The position numbers and the translations under genes were made by a program. From contig CAVXHV010000004.1 in assembly GCA_963761445.1 (NCBI GenBank), positions 3,658,001-3,722,000 of the forward strand: 64,000 nt of DNA, read 5' to 3'. The DNA is from CAVXHV01 sp963761445 (GTDB lineage: Bacteria > Planctomycetota > Planctomycetia > Isosphaerales > Isosphaeraceae). This document shows, piece after piece, positions 9,566 to 18,493 of this stretch. A model generated the notes under the pieces. The model saw only the letters and a program-made list of their open reading frames with translations. It was not told the origin of the DNA and ran no database searches. Every line of letters starts with the position of its first letter. Within the stretch, counting starts at the first letter, position 1.

Positions 9566-10255
9566 GTGAGCGAGCCTTCGCAGGAATCGACAAGTCACGA
9601 ACGGCCGCACAGGGTGAAAACTCCCGGCGATTCCCTTTTCGGTGCGATGAGAGCCCGCGAGATTGAGCGCTCTCTTGTTGAGCTGAGCGATGCGCGCCGT
9701 GCTGTGAACGCCCAAGAGCGCCCCGAGGAATGGGCCGAGCTTACGGTCAAGCTGGGCGACTTGTATCGCAGAAGAAAGGCCGGTGAAAGGGCAAAGAATC
9801 TCGGGCTCGCGATCCAGTGCTATGATGAGGCTTTAACGGTATACGAATGTCAGCGTTATCCGCAAGAGCTCGTTATCTGCAACGCGGAATTAGGTCGCGC
9901 GTACCTTGAGCTCTCCGACGGGCAACAGCGACTGCTCAAAGAGATCTCGCTCGTGCATTATCAGATGGCCCTGGCGCTCATATCGAAGGAAAGCTGGCCG
10001 GAATTATGGCATACTGTGCACCTTGAGCTCGCTCTGCTGTTTCGCAAATACACCCAATCGCCCTCGGATGAGGATGCGGGGCTCTCGGATGAGCATTTTA
10101 AGATCGCGTTTGATTTGGACCAGGAACAATGGCCGGAGTTATATTATCATATGAAAACTAACTATGAATTACATTTGAGACTTTTCGCGTTAGAAGCCGA
10201 GCGGCGGGCTAAGCTCGCCGAGACACCGCAATCACTCGAGGGGGAGAACACTTGA
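9566..10255 (+). CDS. TPR-like helical repeat protein
   Basis: The 229-residue product carries repeated helix pairs of the kind seen in TPR proteins linked to CHAT domains: EEWAELTVKLGDLYRRR, NLGLAIQCYDEALTVYE, LVICNAELGRAYLEL and VHYQMALALISKESWPELW. The GTG at 9566 is well supported by CAGGAG five bases upstream. There is no signal peptide, so it is probably a cytoplasmic scaffold. Base use is more AT-rich than in its neighbours, a weak hint of separate origin. No partner gene with a catalytic domain is adjacent. Confidence 0.7.
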   Translation: MSEPSQESTSHERPHRVKTPGDSLFGAMRAREIERSLVELSDARRAVNAQERPEEWAELTVKLGDLYRRRKAGERAKNLGLAIQCYDEALTVYECQRYPQELVICNAELGRAYLELSDGQQRLLKEISLVHYQMALALISKESWPELWHTVHLELALLFRKYTQSPSDEDAGLSDEHFKIAFDLDQEQWPELYYHMKTNYELHLRLFALEAERRAKLAETPQSLEGENT

Positions 10256-10344
10256 TTCCCAAAGGGCCTGACTGGCACCGGTCCATGGGACCCGTCTATA
10301 ACAAGTGACCGAATTGTCGTAGGCTCACTCGGACTGGAGACCCT

Positions 10345-11945
10345 ATGAATCGCTCGAGTTTGATCGGATTGGTGGTCGTCGTCCTGGTCTCGTCCATTTT
10401 CGCGCAGCGCACGCGTGGCGCAGACGCACCGGACGGCAAGCGCTGGTGGTCCCATGTGACGTTCCTGGCCGACGACAAGCTCAAGGGCCGCGACACCGGC
10501 AGCGAGGGCCATCGCCAGGCCGCCGAGTATGTGGCGCGCGAATTCGCCCGATCCGGCCTCCAGCCCGCTGGCACCGACGGTTTTTTCCAGCCCGTCAAAC
10601 TGACCTCTCGCACGATCGTGGAACGCGAGTCGAGCCTCCTGCTCGTGCGCAACGGCAAGAGCGAGCCGCTGATCCTGGGCGAGGACGCCATCCTGAGCGC
10701 CCGCGTCGAACCGGCCGCCGCGCTCGAAGCAGATCTCGTCTTCGCCGGTTATGGCCTGTCGATTCCCGAAGCAAAGCACGATGACTTCGCCGGCCTCGAT
10801 GTCCGCGGCAAGCTGGTTGTATGCCTCACCGGTGCACCGGCCAGGATCGCAGGACCACTCGCGTCTCACATGCAGTCCACCGCCGAACGTGCCGCCACGC
10901 TCAAGCAGCATGGGGCGATGGGTGTTATCATGATCCAGAACCCCAAGACCATGGACATCCCCTGGGAACGCGCCAAGCTCGCCCGCTTCATGCCGTCAAT
11001 GGGTCTCGCCGGCCCGGGTCTTGATGAAACGCAGGGCATGAAGCTCATGGTCGTGATCAACCCCGCCCACGCGGACAAGATTTTTGAGGGCTCAGGGCAT
11101 ACTTTCCAGGAGAACGTCGATGCAGCCAGCGCCCAGAAGCCGCTGCCCCATTTCCCTTTGCCCGCGCGGCTCCAGGAGAAGGCCAAGGTCGAGCACGCCC
11201 CAATCCTGTCGCAAAACGTCGTGGCATTGCTGCCCGGTCATGATCCTGTGCTCAAAAACGAATTTGTCGTCTTCACTGCTCACCTCGATCACATCGGCGT
11301 GGGCAAGCCGGTCAATGGGGACGAAATCTACAACGGGGCGATGGACAATGCCTCGGGCGTCGCCACGCTGCTCGATGTCGCCGCCATGCTCCAGGAATCG
11401 GGTTTAAAGCTCAGGCGGTCGGTGCTCTTTGTCGCGGTGACGGCCGAGGAGAAGGGGCTGCTCGGGTCGCGATTCTTTGCCTCTTCGCCGATCGCCGGAG
11501 ACAAGACCATCGTGGCCGACATCAATATCGATATGATCCTCCCGCTTTACCCATTCAAGAAGCTCACGGTCTTCGGCAGTGAAGAGTCTGACCTGGGCGA
11601 TCTTGCAGCCGAGGTCGCGCGGCGCAGGGGGTCCTGCCGCGGCCCGATCCGGTGCCCGAGCGCAATGTCTTCATCCGGAGCGACCAGTATAGTTTCATCC
11701 GCCGGGGCATTCCATCCCTGATGCTGATGGTGGGGTTCGACAAGGGCTCGCCCGAAGAGCAGACGGTCATGAAGTGGCTCACCGAGCGCTACCATGGGCC
11801 CTCCGATGACGTGAATCAGCCCGTGGACAAGCAGGCTGCGGGCGAATTTGACAACCTGGTGGCGAAGCTGCTCGAACGTGTCGCCAACCGGGAGAACCGG
11901 CCGCGGTGGAAGGATTCTTCGTTCTTCAAACGGTTTGCGAAGTGA
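10345..11945 (+). CDS. secreted M28-family metallopeptidase with PA domain (frameshifted)
   Basis: The product is about 533 residues, typical for M28 aminopeptidases. The signal peptide is MNRSSLIGLVVVVLVSSIFA. A protease-associated insert follows (VFAGYGLSIPEAKHDDFAGL, KLVVCLTG). Metal-ligand motifs are TAHLDHIG near residue 310, NGAMDNASG near 330, TAEEKG near 366 and NIDM near 392. The last ligand region, SDQYSFIRRGIPS, is in another frame; the break lies near 11625 in a GCGCGGCGCAGGGGG tract. The enzyme should release N-terminal residues from peptides in the periplasm or outside. The exact specificity cannot be read. Confidence 0.88.
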
Positions 11946-12128
11946 GGGCCTCGGGCTCGCTTGCTTGACACCCCGGGTGGGGAAATTACAATACAAAAAG
12001 CGATCAGGCTTCAATCGGGAACCAAGGGGCATCGCTCGTCGCGACGAGTCCGGTTGACCGTGCCAGAGAAACGGAACTGGCGCCGGGGCAGCCTGATGCA
12101 CATTCAGGCCGACTGGCGGAGACGCCCC

Positions 12129-12638
12129 ATGAGATGCGAGAAATGCCCGAAGCCTGCAACCTTCCACATCACCGACATCGTCGAGAAGGGGAAGCACCGC
12201 GAGTTTCATTTCTGCGATGAGCACGCCCGCCAGCACCTGGCCCCCACCGACGAGACATCCGAACAGCCGATCAGCGAGCTCGCCAAGAAGCTCATCGTCA
12301 GCGGGCAGGGGCCCCTCCGCGAGCCATCGCCGGCCGACAAGCAGATTTGCCCCATCTGCCAGATCACGTTTCTCGAGTTCCGCAATTCGGGCCGCCTGGG
12401 GTGTCCGTATGATTATGAGGTGTTCCGCGACGAGTTGATGCCCCTTCTGGAAAACATTCACGGCGAGACGCGGCACTCGGGCAAAGTCCCCAGAAGGGCG
12501 CCGCGGAACACGCAGCAGCAGACGACCCTCATTCAGCTCCGCAACGAGCTCAAGCGGGCCGTCGCTGCCGAAGACTACGAATCGGCTGCTCGGCTCCGAG
12601 ACCAGATCAAGGACATCGAGCTTGAACAGGGGCGATGA
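12129..12638 (+). CDS. McsA-like zinc-finger/UVR-motif protein (first copy)
   Basis: The product is about 169 residues. It begins MRCEKCPKPATFHIT, has HFCDEHARQH and a second cysteine set (ICPICQITFLEFRNSGRLGCP), and ends with a UVR helix (LKRAVAAEDYESAARLRDQI). This is the architecture of McsA, the zinc-binding activator of the protein arginine kinase McsB. The ATG at 12129 has GGAG seven bases upstream; a longer open frame upstream lacks support. It lies directly before a second McsA-like gene and mcsB, so the three probably form one operon for tagging proteins with phospho-arginine for Clp degradation. Confidence 0.87.
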   Translation: MRCEKCPKPATFHITDIVEKGKHREFHFCDEHARQHLAPTDETSEQPISELAKKLIVSGQGPLREPSPADKQICPICQITFLEFRNSGRLGCPYDYEVFRDELMPLLENIHGETRHSGKVPRRAPRNTQQQTTLIQLRNELKRAVAAEDYESAARLRDQIKDIELEQGR

Positions 12639-12711
12639 CGGCGATGATGTGGCGACCCTCCGGCCCAGAACGAGACGATGGATCGCACCCTCCCGCCGGA
12701 TGGTCGCGCCG

Positions 12712-13198
12712 ATGATGTGTCAACGGTGTCAGAACGAGGCGACAGTCCACTTGACCGAGCCCGGAAAAGGTCAGAGGCGAGAGTTCCATCTCTGCCCCTC
12801 CTGTGCGCGAAAGGCGGGATTGTCGCTCCCCGAGGCGCCCCCGTCCCTGCCCCTCGACGCGGTGGTCCAGAGCCTGATCGTCGCCAATGTGGGCGAGCTG
12901 GTCGGAGAGCTCGCCGAGCTCCAGTGCCCGGACTGCGGAATCAAGTTCATGGAATTCCGCGCCGGCGGCCGCCTGGGCTGCCCTCAGGATTACGCGGTCT
13001 TTGCCAAGGGGCTCACCGCACTGCTCCAGCGATACCACGGCGCCACTCGCCACGTGGGCAAACGAGCCCGCCGGCGAGACGGCGCCTCCGACCGGCTCAG
13101 GCTGCGCACCAGGCTGCGCGAGGCGGTCAGCCGCGAAGACTACGAGGAGGCCTGCGCGGCTGCGAGACTTGCTGCGCCCGAGGGACTTGCGCTCATGA
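12712..13198 (+). CDS. McsA-like zinc-finger/UVR-motif protein (second copy, frameshifted at its end)
   Basis: This copy begins near MMCQRCQNEATVHL and has HLCPSCARKAG, a second zinc motif (LQCPDCGIKFMEFRAGGRL) and a C-terminal UVR motif. Inside that motif the frame changes: REAVSREDYEEA ends one frame, and ARLRDLLRPRDLRS continues in the next and stops at 13198. As written, the first frame reads straight into mcsB and creates a false 545-residue fusion. Restoring one base near 13150 gives a normal McsA-sized protein whose stop overlaps the mcsB start as ATGA. Starts at 12700 and 12715 are also possible. Confidence 0.8.
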
Positions 13199-14259
13199 CT
13201 CTTGACGACCTGACGAAGACCTCCGGCGAGTGGCTCCGGGGCACGGGCCCCGAAAGCGACATCGTGATGTGCTCACGCATCCGCCTGGCACGGAACATCG
13301 CCGATTTTCCCTTCTGCAATCGCGCCAGCCGCAACGAGAAGGCCGAAATCGAGGCCAATTTCACCGCGGCCCTCTCAAACGCCAAGCTCGATCTCTCCTA
13401 TCTCGACGTCAATGCCCTCTCCACGCTCGACCGCCAGTTCCTGGTCGAGCGCCAGGTCATCTCCCGCGAGCTCTCCTCCAGCGAAGGCCCCCGCGGCGTG
13501 GCGATCAGCTCACTCGAAAATGTCGCGATCATGGTCAATGAGGAAGACCACCTCCGCGTCCAGTTCATGCTCTCCGGATTTCGCTTGAGCGAGGTCTGGG
13601 AAGCCGTCAACAGCCTGGACGACAAGCTCGAAGAGCAGCTTGCTTTCGCCTTCAGCCCCCAGCTCGGGTACTTGACGGCCTGCCCCACCAACGTCGGCAC
13701 CGGCATCCGCGTCGGCGTGATGCTCCATCTACCCGGGCTGGTCCAGAACAAACGCATCGACAAAGTCTTCCGCGCCCTCCAGAAAATCAACCTCGCCGTC
13801 CGCGGCCTTTACGGCGAAGGCAGCCAGGCCTCGGGCGATTTCTACCAGATCTCAAACCAGCAGACCTTGGGCAAAAGTGAGCCCGAGCTGATCAAGATCC
13901 TCACCGACGTCGTTCCCCAGGTCCTCCAGTACGAGCGGGCCGCCCGCCAGGACCTCCTGACCCAGCGCCGCCAGCACCTCCACGACCAGGTCAGCCGCGC
14001 CTACGGCGTCTTGAAAACCGCCCAGACCATCACCAGCGAGGAAACCATGCTCTTGCTCTCCAGCGTGAGGATGGGCATCAACCTCGGCTTGATCGACGAC
14101 CTCTCGATCGCTACCGTCAACGAGCTGTTCATCCAGACCCAGCCCGCGTTCCTCCAGAAGCTGCGCGGCACCGAGCTGGGAGTCGAGGAACGCAACGTCG
14201 CCCGCGCGTCCTATCTACGAAGCCGCCTCTCCAACGGCAGGCAGCCACCGGCGCGCTAA
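13195..14259 (+). CDS. mcsB: protein arginine kinase McsB
   Basis: The 354-residue product matches McsB in length and motifs: MCSRIRLARNIADFPF (phosphagen-kinase guanidino motif), EEDHLRVQFM, the catalytic-loop CPTNVGTGIRVGVMLHLP and GLYGEGSQASGDFYQISNQ. McsB phosphorylates arginines on damaged proteins, which ClpC/ClpP then degrade. The start ATG at 13195 overlaps the stop of the upstream McsA-like gene, indicating translational coupling. No clpC or ctsR is in view, so regulation differs from the Bacillus ctsR operon or lies elsewhere. Confidence 0.93.
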   Translation: MTLDDLTKTSGEWLRGTGPESDIVMCSRIRLARNIADFPFCNRASRNEKAEIEANFTAALSNAKLDLSYLDVNALSTLDRQFLVERQVISRELSSSEGPRGVAISSLENVAIMVNEEDHLRVQFMLSGFRLSEVWEAVNSLDDKLEEQLAFAFSPQLGYLTACPTNVGTGIRVGVMLHLPGLVQNKRIDKVFRALQKINLAVRGLYGEGSQASGDFYQISNQQTLGKSEPELIKILTDVVPQVLQYERAARQDLLTQRRQHLHDQVSRAYGVLKTAQTITSEETMLLLSSVRMGINLGLIDDLSIATVNELFIQTQPAFLQKLRGTELGVEERNVARASYLRSRLSNGRQPPAR

Positions 14260-14274
14260 TGAGGTATCCGTCCG

Positions 14275-15054
14275 GTGTCCTTCTTCAGCTTTGAGCTCGA
14301 CCCGCTCCACGTCCTTGGCGTATCCGCCCAGGCGACGCTCGATGAAATCCGCGCCGCCTATCGCGAGAAAGCCAAGCGATACCACCCCGACAAGGGGGGC
14401 GAAGACTGGACATTTCGAATCCTCTCCCAGGCCTATGAAATGGCCAGCACCGCACGCGTGGCAAGAGCCGCTTCCCGCGACACAGCCCCCCGCCCACCAC
14501 AGCCACAGCCACAGCCACAACCGCAGCCGCAACCCCACGCTCGAGCGCATGCCCAGGCCCACGAACAAGCCCACTCTTACGCAGACCGGCCCCGTCCCGA
14601 GCGCCAGACCGAGTCGTCGCACGCCGGCATCTTCGACCACGAAGTCCCACAGTCGCGAATCGTCGCCGTCGAGCTTCTGTGCATTCGCTATCTCTGGGAC
14701 GATGCCGATTACGTCTGGCTCACCCAGAGAGTCCCTGACGAGGACCGCTTCCTGAGCTGCAACCTGACCATGAGCTGGCCCGATGAAAACGCCGCGGCCC
14801 GATCGCTCTCGCACGACGACCAGGCGCAAATCCTCTCAGGCCTCCAGGAGACCTTCGACCACATGACCGTCGCGAGCCGGGTGGTCAGCTCGCGGTGCCG
14901 AACCCAGGACGACCAGTTCAGTGGCTGGCTCGCTTATTCGAATTTCGATCGGGCCTACAAGGCCGTGGGCACACTCCACGAGTCCCTCAAATCGCACGGC
15001 GTGGGCATGCGCCAGTGGTCCCGCGACCTCTTCATCCCAAGGACCCGGCGCTGA
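14275..15054 (+). CDS. J-domain (DnaJ-like) protein with proline-glutamine linker
   Basis: Residues 9-55 form a J domain with the HPD motif in KRYHPDKGG, the site that stimulates Hsp70 ATPase. A PQ dipeptide tract of about seven units (from 14502) and a histidine/alanine-rich segment link it to a C-terminal domain I do not recognise (VELLCIRYLWDDADYVWL, SGWLAYSNFDRAYKAVG). There is no zinc finger, so it is a class C type J protein. The GTG start lies 16 bases after mcsB, placing a chaperone partner next to the arginine-tagging genes. Its 3' end overlaps coaD tail to tail by 23 bases. Confidence 0.87.
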   Translation: MSFFSFELDPLHVLGVSAQATLDEIRAAYREKAKRYHPDKGGEDWTFRILSQAYEMASTARVARAASRDTAPRPPQPQPQPQPQPQPHARAHAQAHEQAHSYADRPRPERQTESSHAGIFDHEVPQSRIVAVELLCIRYLWDDADYVWLTQRVPDEDRFLSCNLTMSWPDENAAARSLSHDDQAQILSGLQETFDHMTVASRVVSSRCRTQDDQFSGWLAYSNFDRAYKAVGTLHESLKSHGVGMRQWSRDLFIPRTRR

Positions 15055-15565
15055 CCCCGCGCGCGACCTTCGAAAGAATCGGCCCCACCAGCAGCTCGGG
15101 CACGAACTTCCTCAGTTCGTCAATGCCGCCGAAATAAGCCACCTGCTTGACCAGCGTGCTGGACACGTGCGAATACTCGCCGCAAGCCATGAGAAAGACC
15201 GTCTCCACCTCCGGGTCGAGCCGGTGGTTCGTCAGCGTCATGCCGAATTCGTACTCCATGTCCGACAGGGTGCGCAGTCCGCGCAGAATCACCCGCGCGC
15301 CGATTTTCCGCACGAAGTGGACGGTCAGCCCCTCGAACGATTCGACCGAGACGTTGGAGTAGGCGCGCAGCACACACCGGGCCATTTCGACGCGCTCGTC
15401 CACGTCGAACAGCGACGCCTTGTTGACGTTGATGCCGATTCCAACCACAAGCTGGTCAAACAGCAGGCAGCCGCGCTGGATCACGTCGAGGTGACCGAGC
15501 GAGATCGGGTCAAACGTGCCGGTGAACACCGCGGTGCGAAAGCAATCGTTCAATTTGGGATTCAT
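15032..15565 (-). CDS. coaD: phosphopantetheine adenylyltransferase
   Basis: The 177-residue protein carries the nucleotidyltransferase signature TGTFDPISLGHLD near residue 15, FEGLTVHFVRKIGA, ILRGLRTLSDMEYEF and a C-terminal GEYSHVSSTLVKQVA. It makes dephospho-CoA from 4'-phosphopantetheine and ATP, the fourth step of coenzyme A synthesis. Length fits, although the C-terminus is about 15 residues longer than many homologues. It is convergent with the J-domain gene, and their ends overlap. Confidence 0.95.
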   Translation of the reverse strand: MNPKLNDCFRTAVFTGTFDPISLGHLDVIQRGCLLFDQLVVGIGINVNKASLFDVDERVEMARCVLRAYSNVSVESFEGLTVHFVRKIGARVILRGLRTLSDMEYEFGMTLTNHRLDPEVETVFLMACGEYSHVSSTLVKQVAYFGGIDELRKFVPELLVGPILSKVARGVSAGSLG

Positions 15566-15633
15566 GCGGCTTTCCGCGTGGCATGGTCACAGACCATGAA
15601 GAGCACCCCGGCTCAGTCAGGCTGCCCCGGCCG

Positions 15634-15864
15634 TCATCTCCGGGCTGACTTCCCGACGATGAACAACACCAGAAGCACCAGGACGATCGTCCCCAGATAG
15701 CCGTCGAGCGAGCGGCCCGACCCTTCGCCGGCAACCGGTGCGGCGCTGGGATCATCCGGCACCTGCGCACGGGCGGGCCGGCCAAAGGCCGGAGCGATCA
15801 AAAGCCCCGTGCCCAGCAGGGCGACGGCAATCCGCCCCCTCCATCGCTTCAAGACCAGATTCAT
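15634..15864 (-). CDS. small exported protein with a C-terminal membrane anchor
   Basis: The product is 76 residues. An N-terminal signal (RIAVALLGTGLLIAPAFG) is followed by a short linker and a second hydrophobic helix (LGTIVLVLLVLFIVG) ending in KSARR. AAAGGAG lies well placed before the ATG at 15864, and this ATG overlaps the stop of the HYExAFE gene as ATGA, so the pair is coupled. No family is recognised. Confidence 0.6.
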   Translation of the reverse strand: MNLVLKRWRGRIAVALLGTGLLIAPAFGRPARAQVPDDPSAAPVAGEGSGRSLDGYLGTIVLVLLVLFIVGKSARR

Positions 15865-16418
15865 CGCAGACGCTCCTTTACGGGAATCGGACGACGACTC
15901 CAATCGTAACTCATCGGCAGCCATTCGAGTAGAGGCCGCACCCTCCGGCGGAACGCCCGGCGGGCCATGGCGACAGCCTTCCACGCCGGCCCCCGCGACC
16001 GCAAGTGTACTACGTAATCATCCAGCCCCACCGCCCAGAATCGATACTCGAGCCCCCGAAACTCATAGGCTCCGTTCTCTCGCGGCAGCGGGAAGGCCCC
16101 CATCGGCTCGGCGTAGGCAAACGCCAGCACCGCCCGGAAACCCGGCCCGAACATCGCCTGCCATCGCACCAGTCCCTCGAGATCGTCGGTCGTAACCCAG
16201 TTTTCCCAGTCGCGTCGGCCCCGCGCATTCTTGGCCCTCTTCCCCTTCACCTCCACCACCAGGTTCGACCCGAACTGCGGATAAAGCAGGAAATCGGGGT
16301 TCTTGAGCGCATCATCGCCGCAGATCGCCCGCTTGGCCTCGTCAATGGCCACGCAGGGAACCCGAATCGAACGAACAAACCCCTCAAATGCCGCCTCATA
16401 ATGATTCGTCCGCCTCAT
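15861..16418 (-). CDS. HYExAFE-family protein (nuclease-like fold)
   Basis: The 185-residue protein has the diagnostic NHYEAAFEGFVRS at its N-terminus. KNPDFLLYPQFGSNLVVEVKGKR then gives the D...ExK arrangement of PD-(D/E)XK enzymes. Many planctomycetes carry this family; its activity is, to my knowledge, not established. The gene abuts the YkgJ-like gene exactly (stop at 16419) and overlaps the small membrane gene downstream, forming a tight three-gene unit. Confidence 0.87.
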   Translation of the reverse strand: MRRTNHYEAAFEGFVRSIRVPCVAIDEAKRAICGDDALKNPDFLLYPQFGSNLVVEVKGKRAKNARGRRDWENWVTTDDLEGLVRWQAMFGPGFRAVLAFAYAEPMGAFPLPRENGAYEFRGLEYRFWAVGLDDYVVHLRSRGPAWKAVAMARRAFRRRVRPLLEWLPMSYDWSRRPIPVKERLR

Positions 16419-16859
16419 TCACTCAATCCTAACAACCGGCAGCTCAAATGTCGATTTCCCCCTCCTCTTTGGCGGCAGAACAGCCTCCGCGTATTCCCAG
16501 AGCTGCTCCGGGGTTTCGAAAAGCTTGTCAAAAGTCCATTCACCGTCGTATTCGCAATTGTCCGTGGTGTAATCCCGGCAGACCTTGGGCCGATTCAAAT
16601 AGATACGGCAAAGGTCGTCGTCGGTCAGATACGTGCACTTCGTCATCACCAGCAAGTACCACTGCTTCTTCTCGACGTAGATCAGCGTTTGACCATGCGC
16701 CAGGTACCACCGGATCGAGTCATAATCATTCCATGTGGTCGGGTTGTCGATCGGCAGCGAGAAATAGCGGCAGCAGCGGCCGGTGCAGTGGTTGCACAGG
16801 CAGTCCCCAGGCGCCAGCTCGTCGCGCCGCGGCCGCGGTTTTCTGGATCGGGTTTTCAT
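16419..16859 (-). CDS. YkgJ-family cysteine-cluster protein
   Basis: The 146-residue product has CLCNHCTGRCCRYFSLPID, then CTYLTDDDLCRIYLNRPKVC and a final DNCEY. This is the cysteine arrangement of the YkgJ family, thought to bind zinc or an iron-sulfur cluster. A basic N-terminus precedes it. It is first in a three-gene minus-strand unit with the HYExAFE and small membrane genes. About 260 bases upstream of it hold no convincing gene on either strand. Confidence 0.87.
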   Translation of the reverse strand: MKTRSRKPRPRRDELAPGDCLCNHCTGRCCRYFSLPIDNPTTWNDYDSIRWYLAHGQTLIYVEKKQWYLLVMTKCTYLTDDDLCRIYLNRPKVCRDYTTDNCEYDGEWTFDKLFETPEQLWEYAEAVLPPKRRGKSTFELPVVRIE

Positions 16860-17122
16860 CGCCCTCGGTCTCCTTTTCTGTACCGCAAAGATACACGATG
16901 AATTCGCAGGCAGGCAGCCACCGCGTCTTCGGTCCGATCGAGCCGATCACGAGCCGGTCCTCACCCGCGGCACTCCCGGCCACCGCGACCGCGACACGAT
17001 TGACGGCGCCCACCTCGCTTACCTGGCCGAATCGGGCCAGCCAGGTCCGGTTGGCGCCTCACAAGCTGCCCCGGCCGAAGCGGCAGCGGCCGCGTCGGTC
17101 ACACCCCGCCCGATGGAAGGAA

Positions 17123-18203
17123 TCACGTGTGCTTGGTCCGGTTACGGTAGCGGGTGCTCACTCGCACCAGGAAGCGGTGCTCTTCATCGGTGAGCGCCCC
17201 GCGGCCCTCGCGGTGCAGCTTTTCGAGGATCTCGTCCATCCGTTTCTCTTCGGCCGCCTCGCGAATCATGCGGCGCTCCCGGCGCAGTTCGGACCGCCGC
17301 CGCCGCCAGCGTTTGAGCGCGCTTTCCCGGTACGGCCGCACCTTGGGCGCTCCGCTCTCGAGACTGGTATACCCTTCCGAGAAATCGTAACCGAAGACTC
17401 CGTCGTCGAAATAACCGCCGTCTTCGAGCATCCTCGCCTCGCTCCGGGCGAGCACTTCCACCAGGACTGCCAGCCCAATCACGGTCAAGCCGTCGAATTG
17501 CCGGTACAGCGCCAGCCGCACCACGCCGATGATGCCCAGCATCACCGCGCACGTGTGAGCCGTCCAAGGCGCCGCAATGCTCTCGCGGGTCGAAACCACC
17601 GACGTGCTCGCAAGATACGCCCGCAGCATCCGGCCGCAGTCGAAGGGCAGAGCGGGAATGAAGATGTTGACCAGCATCAGAACGTAATTGAGGTAGCCGA
17701 ACCAGCCGATGATCCAGATCGCAGACAGAGCCGGCACCGGCAGGCCGCCGCGCAGCGGTGCGCCCGCATCCTTGTCGAAACCGAACGGGTTCCACGCAAA
17801 TTGCGCATCCCACGATCACGTTCACGCCGATGGCCGCGCCCAGGAAGATCGCACCGCTCATGAGCGGGCCCGCCAGCGCCACCAGCACGTGCTCGCTCGA
17901 CCGCGGCACATACGATGGCCCCACCAGGCTGCCCAGCGGCCAGACGTGGACCTCTTCCTGGTCGCAGTCGAGCCAGTATGCCGCCAGCGCATGGGCCAGC
18001 TCATGCAATCCCAGAGCCGCCAGCAAGAGCCCCAGCCAGCACGCCGTCACCGCGAACTGCTGCAGATGGCCCTTCTCCGCCGGCGACACCACCGTCGCCA
18101 CCAGCTCGTAGACGACAAAGACGACCAGGGCGATATGCACCCGGACCGCGGTTCCGAACCATCGGCCCAGACTGATCGGCGACCACGTCAGAAAATCGGT
18201 CAT
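17123..18203 (-). CDS. M50 site-2-protease-family membrane metalloprotease (frameshifted)
   Basis: The product is about 360 residues with several membrane helices. The zinc-binding motif is GLHELAHALAAYWLD near residue 65, within a helix. The third ligand lies in FIPALPFDCGRML, where the family usually has DGG, so Cys replaces the first Gly. The frame changes near 17760: VNVIVGCAICVEPV breaks off and LSAIWIIGWFGYLNYVLM resumes. A long charged C-terminal tail (WRRRRSELRRERRMI) lies in the cytoplasm. Such proteases cut membrane-bound regulators or sort peptides; the substrate here is not evident. The start at 18203 is the ATG of MTDFLTWSP. Confidence 0.85.
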
Positions 18204-18370
18204 GGTCCCCACCCGAGGTCGTCTGCGCTGCCCGCGGCCAGACGTCGTTGTATTCTCCCTGGAATCTAATCTAACAGCCGCCGCTTCGGCTCGCAACGCA
18301 ACCCGAGAGCGCAGCTCTGCACCCAAGGCCCGAATTCCTTCGACTCACAAAGCCCGGAGAGCCGCTTGTA

Positions 18371-18397
18371 GCAGGCACACGCCGTGTGCCGTCCGCC
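18371..18397 (-). repeat. GGCACAC-GCC-GTGTGCC dispersed palindrome
   Basis: Arms GGCACAC and GTGTGCC at 18374-18390 flank a three-base loop, preceded by GCA and followed by GTCCGCC. The same element occurs at 51411-51427 and, inverted, at 51521-51537. It lies in the 290-base gap between the M50 gene and aroB, where no gene is visible. Confidence 0.8.
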
Positions 18398-18493
18398 CGT
18401 TCACCTTTTTGGAATACCTGGAGAGTAAGCCGCCACCCTGCTAGATTAGCCGGAAACCAGGAAGCAATTCTTGACTCCTCGAGCACGCCTCCC

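Noticed and set aside
16860..17122. Small genes in the gap between the YkgJ-like and M50 genes
   Set aside because: Frames on both strands lack ribosome sites and show no recognisable product.
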